The notes under the pieces: model-generated | The model's database searches: none | What the model was told of the DNA's origin: nothing | The model's input: the letters and a program-made list of their open reading frames with translations, nothing else | Assembly (NCBI RefSeq): GCF_004136635.1 | Contig: NZ_NOIU01000005.1 | Span: forward strand, 177,077 to 241,076 | Source of the DNA: Rothia halotolerans | GTDB taxonomy: Bacteria; Actinomycetota; Actinomycetes; Actinomycetales; Micrococcaceae | DNA length: 64,000 bases | Direction: 5' to 3' | Made by a program: the position numbers and the translations under genes | In this document: positions 34,439-41,817 of the stretch, in pieces | Layout: every line of letters starts with the position of its first letter | How positions within the stretch are numbered: position 1 is the stretch's first letter

Positions 34439-35503
34439 TCACTGCGCCGGGGGAGCCTCGCCCGGGGCGCCGGCGGGCGGCTCCCCTCCGGCACCGCCGG
34501 GCGCACCACCCATCGAGGCCTCCTCCGGCTCGGTGCTGGTGTCGATCGGGACGTCGATGCTCACGGTGTACCCCGAGCTCGCGTCGCCGGTCACGGCGGC
34601 GAGCTGCAGGTCCCAGCCGTCGGAGAACACGTTGTCGCTCTCCAGCGAAGCATCGGCGAGGTTGACCGACGAGTTGCCGTACGCCGCGTCGGCGTAGACC
34701 TCGGAGCAGACCTCCTCCGGCAGCGCGATCTGGGAGGTCAGGATGGCGTTGCCGGCGTCGGTGATCGAGGCGACGTCGGGGAAGACCTCGAAGTGGATGT
34801 GCGGCCAGCGGCCCGCGTAGCAGCCGGGGAAGATCGAGGTGAAGGTGACGGTCCCGTCCTCGCCCACCACCTGGACGCCGCGCAGGTAGGTCTCCTCGGT
34901 CAGCCCGTCGGCGTACATCGAGTAGTTGCCCTCGGGGTCGCAGTGCCAGACGTAGACGGCGGCGCCGGTGAGCGGGCCGTCGTCGTTCACCATGTCCACG
35001 ATGTTCATCCGCAGGATCATCGCCGCGCCGGCCGCGGTGGCCCCGCCGTCGATGCTGGAGCGGATGTCGCTGCGCTCGACGCCGCTGATCTCCAGCACGT
35101 CCTCGCCGTTGGAGCCGTCGCCGGGGTACGGGCCAGCGGTCTCCTGCGGCATCTCCTCGGCGTAGTCCTCGGAGGGCGTGGCACTGGGGGAGGCCGAGGC
35201 GGTCGCGGAAGGGCTGGCGGACGACGTCGTCGAGGTCTCGCTCGAGGAGCACGCCGCCAGGAGCAGGGCCCCGGCGCCGAGACCCGCCGTCCCCAGGGCG
35301 CGACGCCGGCTGACCAGCGTCCCGAGGTCGAAGCTGAGCCCCTGGTCCTCCACGTCCTCGTCCTGGCGGTCCAGCACGCGCCCTTCGAAGGTGCGCTCGG
35401 CCCCGGGCCGGGCGGCGTCCTCCTCGCGGGTCTCGCCGTCCCCGTGCTCGGAGGCGGCGGGGAACGGGCGCTGGCGGTTCCGGCGGGAGAAGAGGGGGCT
35501 CAT
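34439..35503 (-). CDS. Intradiol ring-cleavage dioxygenase-like lipoprotein (twin-arginine exported)
   Basis: A 354-residue protein. Residues 65-71 (SRRRALG) form a twin-arginine motif, followed by a hydrophobic stretch and lipobox LLAAC with Cys85, then a Ser/Thr-rich spacer. The catalytic-type fold begins near residue 120 (AGPYPGDGS) and carries the iron-ligand candidates Tyr in WHCDPEGNYSMY and Tyr, His, His in FPGCYAGRWPHIHFEV. The tail is rich in Gly, Pro and Ala. Related to protocatechuate 3,4-dioxygenase, but secreted and anchored at the cell surface. Substrate is unknown. A structured 5' leader precedes it. Confidence 0.85.
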   Translation of the reverse strand: MSPLFSRRNRQRPFPAASEHGDGETREEDAARPGAERTFEGRVLDRQDEDVEDQGLSFDLGTLVSRRRALGTAGLGAGALLLAACSSSETSTTSSASPSATASASPSATPSEDYAEEMPQETAGPYPGDGSNGEDVLEISGVERSDIRSSIDGGATAAGAAMILRMNIVDMVNDDGPLTGAAVYVWHCDPEGNYSMYADGLTEETYLRGVQVVGEDGTVTFTSIFPGCYAGRWPHIHFEVFPDVASITDAGNAILTSQIALPEEVCSEVYADAAYGNSSVNLADASLESDNVFSDGWDLQLAAVTGDASSGYTVSIDVPIDTSTEPEEASMGGAPGGAGGEPPAGAPGEAPPAQ

Positions 35504-35529
35504 GACGTGGGGTTCCTTTCGCTTGGCGA

Positions 35530-35607
35530 GGGAGGCGGGACGCGGCCCGGCGGCCAGTCCGGGCCGGTGCGTCCGCGCCGGCCATCCGGCGCGGGCGTCC
35601 GCCTCCC
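35530..35607 (-). promoter_or_regulatory. Three-way-junction-like structured leader of the dioxygenase-like gene
   Basis: The outer arms 35530-35543 and 35595-35607 (GGGAGGCGGGACGC with GCGTCCGCCTCCC) close around two inner hairpins: 35544-35550/35559-35565 (GGCCCGG/CCGGGCC) and 35575-35581/35586-35592 (GCGCCGG/CCGGCGC). On the minus strand it would lie 26 bases before the start codon, next to the AAAGGA ribosome-binding site. It may be a regulatory RNA leader or a compound terminator. No known riboswitch consensus is recognised. Confidence 0.5.
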
Positions 35608-35893
35608 TCGGTCCCCGACTCTAAGGAGCGCAGTTTTCCCCCGTCCCAGCGGAGGCTATGCCCCGGCTGTGAGATGCGGGGCGTGGCGGTCCCGGCGGAG
35701 CGGGGCGCTCGTCCCCAGCGCGGGCCGTGCGCCGCGGGACGTCCGTGTCCCGTCCGGGTCGCGGGCCGCGGCGGGCGCCTCCGGTCGATGAACTCCGTCG
35801 CCGCGATAAGGGCATCCCGGAGGCCCGTATTGACGAGCGAGGGATCCGGTCCCCATGAGACGGGCGTCACTGGCCACGACACACCGCTTCATG

Positions 35894-35912
35894 CAAAGAT
35901 AGGCTAACCTAA
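35894..35912. promoter_or_regulatory. IdeR/DmdR-type iron box upstream of the DHB ligase gene
   Basis: CAAAGATAGGCTAACCTAA matches the TTAGGTTAGGCTAACCTAA consensus at 15 of 19 bases; the right half is perfect. It lies 70 bases before the ligase ATG and suggests repression when iron is plentiful. Confidence 0.85.
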
Positions 35913-35982
35913 CAAGCCGCCCCGCGAGCTCTTCGGCGCCCGGGCGGCCCAGCCGTCGTCGTCGACCGTCCCCAGGAGACCC

Positions 35983-37776
35983 ATGCCCGTCCGCGCGTCC
36001 ACGGAAGCAGCCGCCCCCGTCCCCGAGCAGGCCCCGGGGACCCTCCCCAACGGATTCCCGCCCGAGGCCGCGCAGCGCTACCGCGACCTGGGCCTGTGGA
36101 CCGGCCAGACCCACTGGGGGATGGTCGAGGAGACCATCCGCCGTCGCCCGGAGAGCCTCGCGGTGGACGACGGCGTCCGCCGCCTCACCTACGCCCAGCT
36201 GCACGACGCCGTCCGCGTCGCCTCCGCGCACCTGACCGCCGCGGGGGTGCGGCAGGGCGCGCGCGTCGTCGTCCAGCTGCCCAACTCGGCGGCCTTCCTC
36301 GACGCCGTGCTCGCCCTGTTCCGGCTGGGCGCCGTGCCGGTCTTCGCCCTGCCCGCCCACGGCAGCCTGGAGGTCGAACACTTCTGCCGCATCTCCGAGG
36401 CCACGCACTACCTCGGGGCGCGATCGGCCGGGCCCGACGCCGCGGCCGTCGTCCAGGGGCTGCGGGAGCGCCGCCCCGAGGTCGGGGTCATCGCCGTGGA
36501 CCACCGCGCCGAGGACCCGTGGGGGAGCGGCGCCGCGGCGGCTCCTGCCGCCGGCGGGTCCTTCGAGGCCGGGGAGCCCTCAGTCGCCGACGAGGCCCCG
36601 GTGCCCGGCTCCGCCGGCAAGGCCCCGGTGCCCGGCGCCGTGGGAGAGGCCCGGGGGGCCGCCCGGACCCCTGACCCCGCCTCCACCCCGCCCGCCGCCG
36701 AGGTCGACCCCGCCGCGCTCGCCTTCCTCCAGCTCTCCGGCGGCACCACCGGCATCCCCAAGCTAATCCCCCGGACCCACGACGACTACCTCTACTCGGT
36801 CCGCCGCAGCGTCGAGCTGTGCGACCTCCGCCCGGACGACGCGATGCTCGTGGTCCTGCCCTGCGCCCACAACTTCACCATGAGCTCCCCGGGCATCCTG
36901 GGTGCGCTGCAGGTCGGCGCGAGCGTGGTCATCGCCCCCGACCCGAGCCCCTCCACCTGCCTGCGCCTGGTCGCCGAGCACGGGATCACCCAGACCGCCC
37001 TGGTCCCGCCGTTGCTGCTCTCCTGGCTCAACGCCCCCGCCCGCTCCCAGCACGACCTCTCCTCCCTGCGCACCCTGTGGGTCGGCGGCGCCAAGCTCAG
37101 CGAGAGCGTCGCGCGCCGCGTCGCCCCCGAGCTCGGCTGCGTCCTCCAGCAGGTCTTCGGCATGGCCGAGGGGCTGGTGAACTACACCCGGCTCGACGAC
37201 GCGATCGAGACCGTCGTCGGCACCCAGGGTGCCCCCATGTCCCCCCATGACGAGGTGCGGATCCTCGACGACGCCGGCCGCCCGGTCCCGCAGGGCGAGC
37301 CCGGCCACCTGCAGACCCGCGGCCCCTACACGATCCGGCGGTACTACCGCGCCCCCGAGCATGACGCGCGCTCCTTCACCGAGGACGGCTTCTACCGTAC
37401 CGGGGACATCGTCCGGATGACGCCGGGCGGGTACCTCGAGGTCGTCGGCCGCGCCAAGGACCAGATCAACCGAGGCGGCGAGAAGGTCGCCCCCGAGGCC
37501 GTGGAGAACCAGCTGCTGGCCCACGACGCCGTCCACGACGCCTCCGTGGTGGGCGTCCCCGACGAGGTCCTCGGCGAGAAGATCTGCGCCTACCTCATCC
37601 TGCGCCCCGAGGCCCGCGAGCAGGCGCCCACGCTGCCGCAGCTGCGGTCCTTCCTGCGCGGCCGCGGGCTCGCCCGCTTCGCGATGCCGGACGTGCTCCG
37701 GATCGTCGAGGAGTTCCCGCAGACCGGCGTCGGCAAGGTCAGCAAGAAGCACCAGCGCGCGGCGCGGGAAGGCTGA
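35983..37776 (+). CDS. dhbE: 2,3-dihydroxybenzoate-AMP ligase (stand-alone aryl-acid adenylation enzyme)
   Basis: A 597-residue enzyme of the EntE/DhbE family. It activates 2,3-dihydroxybenzoate with ATP and loads it on an aryl carrier protein. Motifs: LQLSGGTTGIPKLIPRTHDD (A3), HNFTMSSPG (residues 296-304), QVFGMAEGLVNYTRLDD, FYRTGDIVR and the GKVSK tail Lys. In DhbE numbering the first pocket block has Asn235 and Ser240; this protein has Asn297 and Ser302 at those places, as 2,3-DHB ligases do, while salicylate ligases carry Cys. An insertion of about 50 residues (about 180-235), rich in Ala, Pro and Gly, is unusual. It begins the rightward operon with the ABC transporter pair (8-base gap). 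Confidence 0.92.
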   Translation: MPVRASTEAAAPVPEQAPGTLPNGFPPEAAQRYRDLGLWTGQTHWGMVEETIRRRPESLAVDDGVRRLTYAQLHDAVRVASAHLTAAGVRQGARVVVQLPNSAAFLDAVLALFRLGAVPVFALPAHGSLEVEHFCRISEATHYLGARSAGPDAAAVVQGLRERRPEVGVIAVDHRAEDPWGSGAAAAPAAGGSFEAGEPSVADEAPVPGSAGKAPVPGAVGEARGAARTPDPASTPPAAEVDPAALAFLQLSGGTTGIPKLIPRTHDDYLYSVRRSVELCDLRPDDAMLVVLPCAHNFTMSSPGILGALQVGASVVIAPDPSPSTCLRLVAEHGITQTALVPPLLLSWLNAPARSQHDLSSLRTLWVGGAKLSESVARRVAPELGCVLQQVFGMAEGLVNYTRLDDAIETVVGTQGAPMSPHDEVRILDDAGRPVPQGEPGHLQTRGPYTIRRYYRAPEHDARSFTEDGFYRTGDIVRMTPGGYLEVVGRAKDQINRGGEKVAPEAVENQLLAHDAVHDASVVGVPDEVLGEKICAYLILRPEAREQAPTLPQLRSFLRGRGLARFAMPDVLRIVEEFPQTGVGKVSKKHQRAAREG

Positions 37777-37784
37777 TCCGCCCC

Positions 37785-39464
37785 ATGCAGCCCTTCTTCA
37801 CCCCGCCCGAGGCCGAGGACGTCCGCTCGACGCTGCGGCTGGACCGCGCCACGACGCCGATTCGCCTGATCGGCCAGGTCATCCGCTCCCGCCCCTGGCT
37901 GACCGCCGGCGCCGCGCTCATGGCCGTGCTGCACCAGATCGGCGAGGTGCTGGTGCCGGTGGTCGTGGGACGCGCCATCGACGGTCCCCTGGCCGAGCGC
38001 GACGCCGCCGGGACCCTCCTGGCGGTCCTCGCGCTCGGCGTCGTCTTCCTCGTCCTCGCCACCGCCTACCGCTTCGGCGCGCGGATGGCCCACTCGGCCG
38101 CCAGCTACGTCGAGCACGAGCTGCGCATGCTCGTCACCGACCGGCTGACCCGGCCCAACGGCCTCGGCGGCAGGCACCGGGCCCACGGCGACCTGCTCAC
38201 CGTGGCCAGCACCGACGCCCAGGCCGTGGCGCGGACCAAGCTGCTCGCCTTCTTCCCGGTGGGGGAGGTCGCGGCGGTGGTCGCGGGCGGCGTCGTGCTC
38301 ATCGCGATCTGGTGGCCGCTGGGCGTGGGGGTGCTGTGCGGGGCGGCCGTGACCGCGCTGGTCGCTGACCGGCTCGCCGCGCCGCTCGCGCACCGCCTGC
38401 GGGCCTCGCAGCAGGCCTCCGGCGCCGCGGCGAGCGTGGCCGCCGACTTCGTCTCCGGGCTGCGCGTGGTCTCCGGGCTGGGGGCCTCGGAGGAGGCCGG
38501 CCGGCGCTACGTCAGGTCCTCGCGCACCGCGCTGCGGGCCGTGCTGCGCTCCAACGGCGCCCGGGCCCAGCTGGGCGGGATGACGCAGGTGACCGGCGGC
38601 GTCTTCGTCGCGGCCACCGCGGCGCTCGCCGTCTGGGCCGCGCTGGCCGGCCTGTTGAGCGTGGGCGAGCTGGTGATGGTCGTGGGGATCTCGCAGATGC
38701 TCGTGGAGCCGATGTCGGTGCTGGGGCGCAACATCGGCGTGGTCTGGGCGACCGGGCTCGCCTCCTCCCGGCGCGTGCTGGAGGTCCTGGACGCCCCCGA
38801 CGCCGTCCCCGACCCCCTCGAGCCGGCCGCGGCCCCCGCCGGTGAGCGGCTGGCCGGGGCGGTGCCCCTCGAGATCGAGACCGGGGAAGGGGGCCTGAGC
38901 CTGGCCCCGGGAGAGCTCGCGGTGCTCGACGCCGACCGCGAGGGCTCCCGCGAGATCCTCGCGGCGCTGTCCGGGGAGGACCCGGAGTCGGTGCTCCGGC
39001 TGGCCGGCGAGGAGACCTCGTCCTGGCCCGTCGCGGACCTGCGCCGGCACGTGCTGCTGGCCACCGGCGAGGACTTCCTGTTCGCCGGGACCGTGCGGGA
39101 GAACGTGAGCCGCGGCGTCGTGGACGAGGCGCGGATGATCGGCGCCTGCGAGGCTGCGGGCTGCGCCGACGTGCTGCGGGTGCTGCCCGGCGGCGTCGAC
39201 GCCCCCGTGGGCGAGGCCGGCGGCAGGCTCTCCGGCGGCCAGCGCCAGCGGATCTCCCTGGCCCGGGCGCTCGCCGCGGACCCCGCGGTGCTGGTCCTCG
39301 AGGACCCCACCACCGCCCTGGACTCCGTGACCGAGGTCGACGTCGCCCGCTCGGTCGCCCGGTTCAGGCGCGGGCGCACCACCCTGGTATGCACCTCGTC
39401 CCCCGCGTGGCACTCCGTGGCGGACCGGGTCCTGAGCAACGACGACGTGGAGGTCCAGCCGTGA
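37785..39464 (+). CDS. ABC transporter half, permease-ATPase with degenerate ATP site
   Basis: A 559-residue exporter-fold half transporter: six membrane helices (residues about 30-310), then an ATPase domain. The Walker A position reads LDADREGS (residues 381-388), so the Gly-rich loop and the Lys are gone. Walker B reads LVLEDPTT (503-510): the usual Asp is Glu and the catalytic Glu is Asp. The signature LSGGQRQRISLARAL (482-) is intact. It can therefore give a good signature to its partner but not bind ATP well itself. It is paired with the next gene (stop overlaps GTG start) and with the siderophore ligase, so siderophore transport is the likely role: export, or IrtAB/YbtPQ-type uptake, which cannot be told apart here. 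Confidence 0.85.
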   Translation: MQPFFTPPEAEDVRSTLRLDRATTPIRLIGQVIRSRPWLTAGAALMAVLHQIGEVLVPVVVGRAIDGPLAERDAAGTLLAVLALGVVFLVLATAYRFGARMAHSAASYVEHELRMLVTDRLTRPNGLGGRHRAHGDLLTVASTDAQAVARTKLLAFFPVGEVAAVVAGGVVLIAIWWPLGVGVLCGAAVTALVADRLAAPLAHRLRASQQASGAAASVAADFVSGLRVVSGLGASEEAGRRYVRSSRTALRAVLRSNGARAQLGGMTQVTGGVFVAATAALAVWAALAGLLSVGELVMVVGISQMLVEPMSVLGRNIGVVWATGLASSRRVLEVLDAPDAVPDPLEPAAAPAGERLAGAVPLEIETGEGGLSLAPGELAVLDADREGSREILAALSGEDPESVLRLAGEETSSWPVADLRRHVLLATGEDFLFAGTVRENVSRGVVDEARMIGACEAAGCADVLRVLPGGVDAPVGEAGGRLSGGQRQRISLARALAADPAVLVLEDPTTALDSVTEVDVARSVARFRRGRTTLVCTSSPAWHSVADRVLSNDDVEVQP

Positions 39465-41290
39465 GCGCACCCGCCGCACCGGGCACCGCCCCGGAGACCA
39501 CGCTGCCCATCGCCCGCCCGGGGCAGGTCTGGCGGGAGATCCTGCGCCTGGCCGCGCCGCACGCCCCGCGCATCCTGGCCTCGGTGGTCCTGCTGGCCGC
39601 CGCCGCCGCGTGCGGGTTGGTGCTGCCGTGGCTGCTGGGCGCCTTCGTCGACCTGCTCTCCGGCGACGGCGCCCCCTCCTGGATCGAGGGGACCGGCGGC
39701 TTCTGGCGCGCCGTCGCCGCCATGGTCGGGGCGCTGGTCGCCGGCGCGGGGCTCCAGGCCGCCGGCATCGTGCTCTCGGCCGGGGCCGCGGACCGTGTGG
39801 TCGCCTCCCTGCGCGAGCGGGCCGTCGGCTCGGCCCTGGGGCGCAGCCAGGCGGAGGTCGAGGCCGCGGGGACCGGGGACGTGGTCTCCCGGTCCAGCGA
39901 CGACGTCGCCGCCGTCACCACCGCCGTCAACCAGTCGATGCCGGCCCTGACCGGCGCGGGGGCGGGGATCGTGGTCACCCTGATCGGCATGGCGAGCATC
40001 CACTGGGCCTTCGCCCTGTCCCTGGTCGTCACGATCCCGGTCTACTGGTTCTCCGTGCGCCGCTATCTGCGGGTCGCGCCCGGGATGTACCACCGGGAGC
40101 GGGCCGAGCGGGCCCGCCGCGCCGGCGTCGTGCTGGGGGCGGCCCGCGGCGGGCGGACGGTGCGGGCATACGGCATGGCCGGGTTCCTGCGGGGGCCCCT
40201 GGCGGCGACGTCGTGGGTCGTGGCGCGGATGAACGTGCTGGTGCAGATCGCCACCACCCGGCTCTTCGGCGGGGTGAACCTCGCCGAGTTCCTCGGCGTC
40301 GCGGCGCTGCTGGGCACCGCCTTCCTCCTGCTGGACGGGGAGGCGGTGACCCTGGGCGCGGCGACCTCCGCGGTGCTCTTCTTCCTCCGGATCTTCGACC
40401 CGGTCGGCGCGGTGCTCATGACGCTGGACCAGGTCCAGTCGGCGCTGACCTCGCTGAGCCGGATTGTCGGGATGGCCGGCCCGCGGCGGGGGGCCGGGGA
40501 CGGCCCCGAGGATCCGGAGCCTCGGGAGAAGGCCGCGGATGGAGCGATTCCGCGCGGCGGGGACCTGATGATCGAGGGACTGCTCGCCGGGTACGGGGCG
40601 GAGCCGGTGGTGCGCGGCGTCGACCTCGCCGTGCCGGCCGGGACCTCGGTCGCGGTGGTCGGCGCCTCGGGGGCGGGGAAGTCCACGCTCGCGGCCGTCG
40701 TCGCCGGCGTGCGCGAGCCCCAGGGCGGGAAGGTCACGATCGACGGTCGCCCCGTGCACGGCATCCCCGCGGGACGGCGCGCCCGCACGGTGGCCCTGGT
40801 GGCCCAGGAGGGGCACGTCTTCCCGGTCTCGCTGCGGGAGAACCTGGACCTGGCCTCGCCCGGTGCCGAGGACGGGACCCTGTGGGAGGCGCTGCGCCGC
40901 GTCGGGCTCGAGGACTGGGCGCGGGCCCTGCCCGGCGGGCTGGACACCGTGCTCGGCCCCGAGGGCGTGGACCCCGAGCCCGAGCTGGCTCAGCAGCTGG
41001 CCCTGGCCCGGGTCGCGGTGCTGGACCCGGCGGTGCTGGTGCTGGACGAGGCGGCCTCCCGCTCGGCGGAGGACGACGACGCCCTGGCCCGCGCCGCGGA
41101 GGGCCTGCGCCGCGGCCGCACGGCGATGATCGTGGCCCACCGGCTGAGCCAGGCCCGGACCGCCGACCGCATCCTGGTCATGGAGGACGGGCGCGTCGTC
41201 GAGTCCGGCGGGCACGAGGAGCTGGTCGCGGCGGGCGGACGGTACGCCGACCTGTGGGCCGCGACCCACGAGGGCCGGCGGGAGGACTGA
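39461..41290 (+). CDS. ABC transporter half, permease-ATPase with intact Walker motifs
   Basis: A 609-residue partner of the preceding protein. GTG 39461 overlaps its stop. Six membrane helices lie at about residues 30-310. Walker A is VGASGAGKST (Lys407) and Walker B is VLVLDEAAS (Asp529, Glu530), both intact, with the switch His in IVAHRLSQ. The signature region, however, is DPEPELAQQLALARV (504-), with LSGGQ replaced. The two proteins thus complement each other: one competent ATP site and one degenerate site, the pattern of asymmetric heterodimeric ABC transporters. A hairpin and TCTTT follow. Confidence 0.87.
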   Translation: MSAPAAPGTAPETTLPIARPGQVWREILRLAAPHAPRILASVVLLAAAAACGLVLPWLLGAFVDLLSGDGAPSWIEGTGGFWRAVAAMVGALVAGAGLQAAGIVLSAGAADRVVASLRERAVGSALGRSQAEVEAAGTGDVVSRSSDDVAAVTTAVNQSMPALTGAGAGIVVTLIGMASIHWAFALSLVVTIPVYWFSVRRYLRVAPGMYHRERAERARRAGVVLGAARGGRTVRAYGMAGFLRGPLAATSWVVARMNVLVQIATTRLFGGVNLAEFLGVAALLGTAFLLLDGEAVTLGAATSAVLFFLRIFDPVGAVLMTLDQVQSALTSLSRIVGMAGPRRGAGDGPEDPEPREKAADGAIPRGGDLMIEGLLAGYGAEPVVRGVDLAVPAGTSVAVVGASGAGKSTLAAVVAGVREPQGGKVTIDGRPVHGIPAGRRARTVALVAQEGHVFPVSLRENLDLASPGAEDGTLWEALRRVGLEDWARALPGGLDTVLGPEGVDPEPELAQQLALARVAVLDPAVLVLDEAASRSAEDDDALARAAEGLRRGRTAMIVAHRLSQARTADRILVMEDGRVVESGGHEELVAAGGRYADLWAATHEGRRED

Positions 41291-41312
41291 CTCGGTGGGA
41301 GCACCGAAGGGC

Positions 41313-41343
41313 CCCGCCGGGTCCGCGGATCCGGCGGGTCTTT
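41313..41343 (+). terminator. Terminator of the DHB-ligase/ABC operon
   Basis: CCCGCCGG (41313-41320) and CCGGCGGG (41331-41338) enclose the self-complementary TCCGCGGA and are followed by TCTTT. Confidence 0.75.
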
Positions 41344-41478
41344 ACGAAAGTTTTGTCTGCCCTTTTGCGGATGTTCCGCCGAGGAGGCATCCGGGCGCGT
41401 CGATACGCACCTGTCCGGTCCCCGCGCGCGGATCCGTCGCCGTCCCGGGCCGGGACGGCGACGGATCCGAGCGGGCCG

Positions 41479-41700
41479 TCAGGCGCTCAGGAGGCGATCC
41501 CAGGCCGTGAGCCGGGGATCCTCGGCGAGGTCGGCGTAGTCCACCGCGTGTCCCGCCGCGTGGATCCGCTCCACCAGCCCCATCATGCGCACCGAGTCCA
41601 GGCCCTGGTCGGTGAGGTCGGCGTCGGGGTCGATCTGCTCCGGGGTGGTCTCCAGGGCGCTGGCGATCTCCGCGCGGAGCTCCTCGACGATCTGCTGCAC
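41479..41700 (-). CDS. Free-standing aryl carrier protein
   Basis: A 73-residue phosphopantetheine carrier. GTG 41700 (VQQIVEELRAEIASAL) has AGGAAGAGAG upstream. The attachment Ser is in LTDQGLDSVRMMGLVERI. The DPDADLTDQGLDS form is that of aryl carrier proteins, which receive 2,3-dihydroxybenzoate from the DHB ligase and present it to the first NRPS condensation domain. In EntB/DhbB this domain is fused to isochorismatase; here it stands alone, and no isochorismatase gene is visible. It is divergent from the NRPS gene with a shared iron box. Confidence 0.83.
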   Translation of the reverse strand: MQQIVEELRAEIASALETTPEQIDPDADLTDQGLDSVRMMGLVERIHAAGHAVDYADLAEDPRLTAWDRLLSA

Positions 41701-41767
41701 GGGTGTCTCTCTTCCTGTCGAATGTTCTCTGAGATGTCCCGTCGTACGGTGGACCATCTCCTCTTAC

Positions 41768-41786
41768 TATGGTTACCCTAACCTAA
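41768..41786. promoter_or_regulatory. IdeR/DmdR-type iron box between carrier-protein and NRPS genes
   Basis: TATGGTTACCCTAACCTAA matches TTAGGTTAGGCTAACCTAA at 15 of 19 bases. It lies 31 bases before the NRPS ATG and 68 before the carrier-protein GTG, so it can control both directions. Confidence 0.85.
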
Positions 41787-41817
41787 GCATTCAGGCGAAT
41801 CGATCGGAAGGACGCGC

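Larger units (their letters stand above)
35504..35982. other. 479-base divergent intergenic region with a folded leader and an iron box
   Basis: The left part (35530-35607) is a strongly self-complementary element upstream of the dioxygenase-like gene. The middle shows no gene-like coding bias. The right end carries the iron box at 35894-35912 before the siderophore ligase gene. Confidence 0.7.
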
